Source of the DNA: Planctomycetales bacterium 4484_123
GTDB taxonomy: Bacteria > Planctomycetota > Phycisphaerae > SM23-33
Assembly: GCA_002049885.1 (NCBI GenBank)
Contig: MVCS01000056.1
Location: 1-7,338 of the forward strand
Direction: 5' to 3'
Length of the DNA: 7,338 nt
Under the pieces are notes generated by a model, which saw only the letters and a list, made by a program, of their open reading frames with translations, had not been told where the DNA came from and did not search any database. A program made the position numbers and the translations under genes. Shown here in pieces: positions 6,080 to 7,338 of this stretch; positions within the stretch are counted from its first letter, which is position 1; each line of letters starts with the position of its first letter.

Positions 6080-6850
6080 ATGATCTGTTTCTCGTTGAAT
6101 TCCGGCTCCAACGGCAACTGCATCTACGTCGAGTCGCGGGGCGTGGGGTTGTTGTTCGACGCGGGCCTGAGTGGCAGGCGCACGGCCGAGCGGCTAGCCG
6201 CTCGCGGCCGGGACGTCCGCGACATTCGGGCCGTGATCGTCTCCCACGACCATCGCGACCACATCTGCTGCGCCGGGGTGCTGAACCGCAAGTTCGGCCT
6301 GCCCATATACATGACTCGCCGGACCCACCGCGCGGGGCAGTCGTATTACGGCCTGGGAGCGATTTCTGACCTGCGGCACTTCCGGTCCGGGTCGGCCCTG
6401 ACGTTCGGGGCGCTGACGGTGCGGACCATCCCCACGCCGCACGACGGGGCGGAGCCGCTGGCCTTCATCGTCTCCGATGGGTACCGGCGCCTGGGCATCC
6501 TGACCGACCTGGGTCACGTCTTCGACGACCTGGAAGTGTGGATGGGCAAGCTGGATGCGGTCTTCCTGGAAAGCAACTACGACCCGGACATGCTGGCCTG
6601 CGGGCCCTACCCGGAGCCGTTGAAGCGCCGCATAGCCGGGCGCTCGGGGCATCTGTCCAACGTGGAGGCTGCGGAGCTGGTGGCCTCGGCCGGCGGGCAG
6701 AGGCTTCAGTGGGTCGCGCTGAGCCACCTCTCGGAGGTGAACAACGACCCCGAGACGGCCCAACGCACCCATCGCCGGATTGTCGGTTCGCGCCGGCCGG
6801 TGTACGTGGCCTCGCGATACGCCGCCGGCGACCTGCTCAGAATCGAGTGA
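6080..6850 (+). CDS. yycJ: MBL-fold metallo-hydrolase of the WalJ/YycJ type
   Basis: 256 residues, close to the family length. The start MICFSLNSGSNGNCIYVE matches the typical opening of this family, which decides the ATG at 6080 although it has no ribosome site. Metal motifs are complete: HDHRDH (56-61), TPHDGAEPLAF with His121, ILTDLGH with Asp143, GHLSN with His191 and LSHLSEVNN with His216. VFLESNYDPDML (161-172) is also characteristic. WalJ/YycJ proteins are cytoplasmic MBL-fold enzymes with two metals; Gram-positive members have reported 5'-to-3' exonuclease activity and links to DNA mismatch repair and to the WalKR locus. No walKR genes are near here, so the nuclease role is inferred from the family. 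It is the last gene of the compact four-gene run and is followed by a hairpin. Confidence 0.92.
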   Translation: MICFSLNSGSNGNCIYVESRGVGLLFDAGLSGRRTAERLAARGRDVRDIRAVIVSHDHRDHICCAGVLNRKFGLPIYMTRRTHRAGQSYYGLGAISDLRHFRSGSALTFGALTVRTIPTPHDGAEPLAFIVSDGYRRLGILTDLGHVFDDLEVWMGKLDAVFLESNYDPDMLACGPYPEPLKRRIAGRSGHLSNVEAAELVASAGGQRLQWVALSHLSEVNNDPETAQRTHRRIVGSRRPVYVASRYAAGDLLRIE

Positions 6851-6860
6851 CTGCCGAGGA

Positions 6861-6884
6861 CCCGCCGGCTCGGCGGGCGGGTTT
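6861..6884 (+). terminator. Candidate terminator after the MBL-fold gene
   Basis: CCCGCCG (6861-6867) pairs perfectly with CGGCGGG (6871-6877) around a 3-base loop, 10 bases past the stop codon. A longer-looped alternative pairs ACCCGCC (6860-6866) with GGCGGGT (6876-6882), running directly into TTT (6882-6884). The T-run is only three long, so termination would be partial. Confidence 0.45.
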
Positions 6885-6895
6885 AAGCACTGTGG

Positions 6896-6917
6896 GCGGG
6901 GCGGTCGTCCCCCCCGC
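6896..6917. repeat. GC inverted repeat before the secreted-protein gene
   Basis: GCGGGG (6896-6901) and CCCCGC (6912-6917) can pair across a 10-base loop. It lies between the candidate terminator and the ribosome site of the next gene. In such GC-rich sequence a 6-base stem may be chance; an effect on the 5' leader of the next gene is possible. Confidence 0.2.
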
Positions 6918-6945
6918 AGGTGGCAATGTCAGAGAGGAGAAAGAG

Positions 6946-7338
6946 ATGATGCGACTGAGCTTCACGGCGTACCTGGTGCTGGCGGCGGCGGGAGCTGCCT
7001 GGGCCGGCGTTGGAGACCCCCAGCTCAAGACCGACCATCCCTGGTATCCCGGCGAGCTGTCCTGTTCCACGTGGGACCGGCTCTTTGAGACCCAGGCCGA
7101 GCTGTACAAACGCGTCACCGGCCGGGACGTCAACACCGACGAGGACAAGGCCCTGGCCTCGTGGTACTGGCGCAACCTCAATTACTACCACTGCGCCGTG
7201 GGCAAGGAGGACGTCTGGGACCGCGGCCACGCCAAGGGCGAGGCCATCCGCGAGTACTGGGCCGGGCTGTTCGGCTACGGCTTCGGGCTGTGCTTCACCA
7301 CGCACCATCAATGGCACGGCGAGATGGCCAAGCTGCTA
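6946..7338 (+). CDS. Secreted protein, possibly transglutaminase-like, C-terminus cut by the window edge
   Basis: The frame is open from ATG at 6946 to the right edge, 131 codons. A strong AGAGGAGAAAGAG stretch (6933-6945) precedes it; a second ATG follows at 6949. Residues 1-20 form a clear signal peptide: short charged start, hydrophobic core, and AWA before a likely cut at 20/21. The mature part is rich in Trp and Tyr (ASWYWRNLNYYHC, 71-83). IREYWAGLFGYGFGLCFTTHHQWHGEM (101-127) places Cys116 in a GxC setting like the nucleophile of transglutaminase/papain-like proteins, with helix-like sequence after it. The His and Asp that would complete that triad lie beyond the window, so this reading is tentative. 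The protein is exported to the periplasm or beyond. It follows a candidate terminator and is probably a separate unit. Confidence 0.75.
   Translation, partial: MMRLSFTAYLVLAAAGAAWAGVGDPQLKTDHPWYPGELSCSTWDRLFETQAELYKRVTGRDVNTDEDKALASWYWRNLNYYHCAVGKEDVWDRGHAKGEAIREYWAGLFGYGFGLCFTTHHQWHGEMAKLL

Noticed and set aside
1..7338. CRISPR array, insertion sequence, tRNA, rRNA or riboswitch
   Set aside because: No regularly spaced repeats, transposase-like frame, terminal inverted repeats, clover-leaf or recognisable aptamer was seen on either strand.

Overview
The window is GC-rich DNA (roughly two thirds G+C by eye), densely coding on both strands. Protein styles (a WalJ/YycJ-type metallo-hydrolase, a YjbQ protein, a membrane-embedded spermidine-synthase-like protein, small membrane proteins, GH4 and enolase-superfamily carbohydrate enzymes) suggest an environmental bacterium, most likely of the Planctomycetota/Phycisphaerae type. 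That placement is inference from gene style; no marker gene proves it.

Layout. (1) 1-1242, minus: a NodB/CE4-like polysaccharide deacetylase relative, cut by the left edge. (2) About 1421-2294: a mosaic of three gene pieces. The C-terminal end of a GH4-like glycosidase (minus) is joined in frame to a beta-propeller-like fragment (minus). That fragment abuts head-to-head the C-terminal part of a mandelate racemase/muconate lactonizing-type enzyme (plus). None of the three has its proper 5' end. (3) 2387-4783, minus: a 798-residue protein with a spermidine-synthase-like domain between two membrane domains. (4) 4883-6850, plus: a compact run of four genes, yjbQ, two small membrane proteins and a WalJ/YycJ-type MBL-fold hydrolase, with gaps of 42, 35 and 7 bases. 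(5) From 6946, plus: a secreted protein with a good signal peptide, cut by the right edge.

How the genes relate. The 4883-6850 group is probably one transcription unit, possibly with an extra start before the MBL gene. It diverges from the spermidine-synthase-like gene across a 99-base gap holding candidate promoters for both directions. The pieces at 1421-2294 point to carbohydrate or sugar-acid metabolism but do not form a working pathway here. I see no defence system, CRISPR array, transposase, tRNA or rRNA. The most notable feature is the mosaic, which must be tested as a possible assembly or amplification chimera before any biological reading. Most other long open frames are antisense shadows caused by the high GC content.
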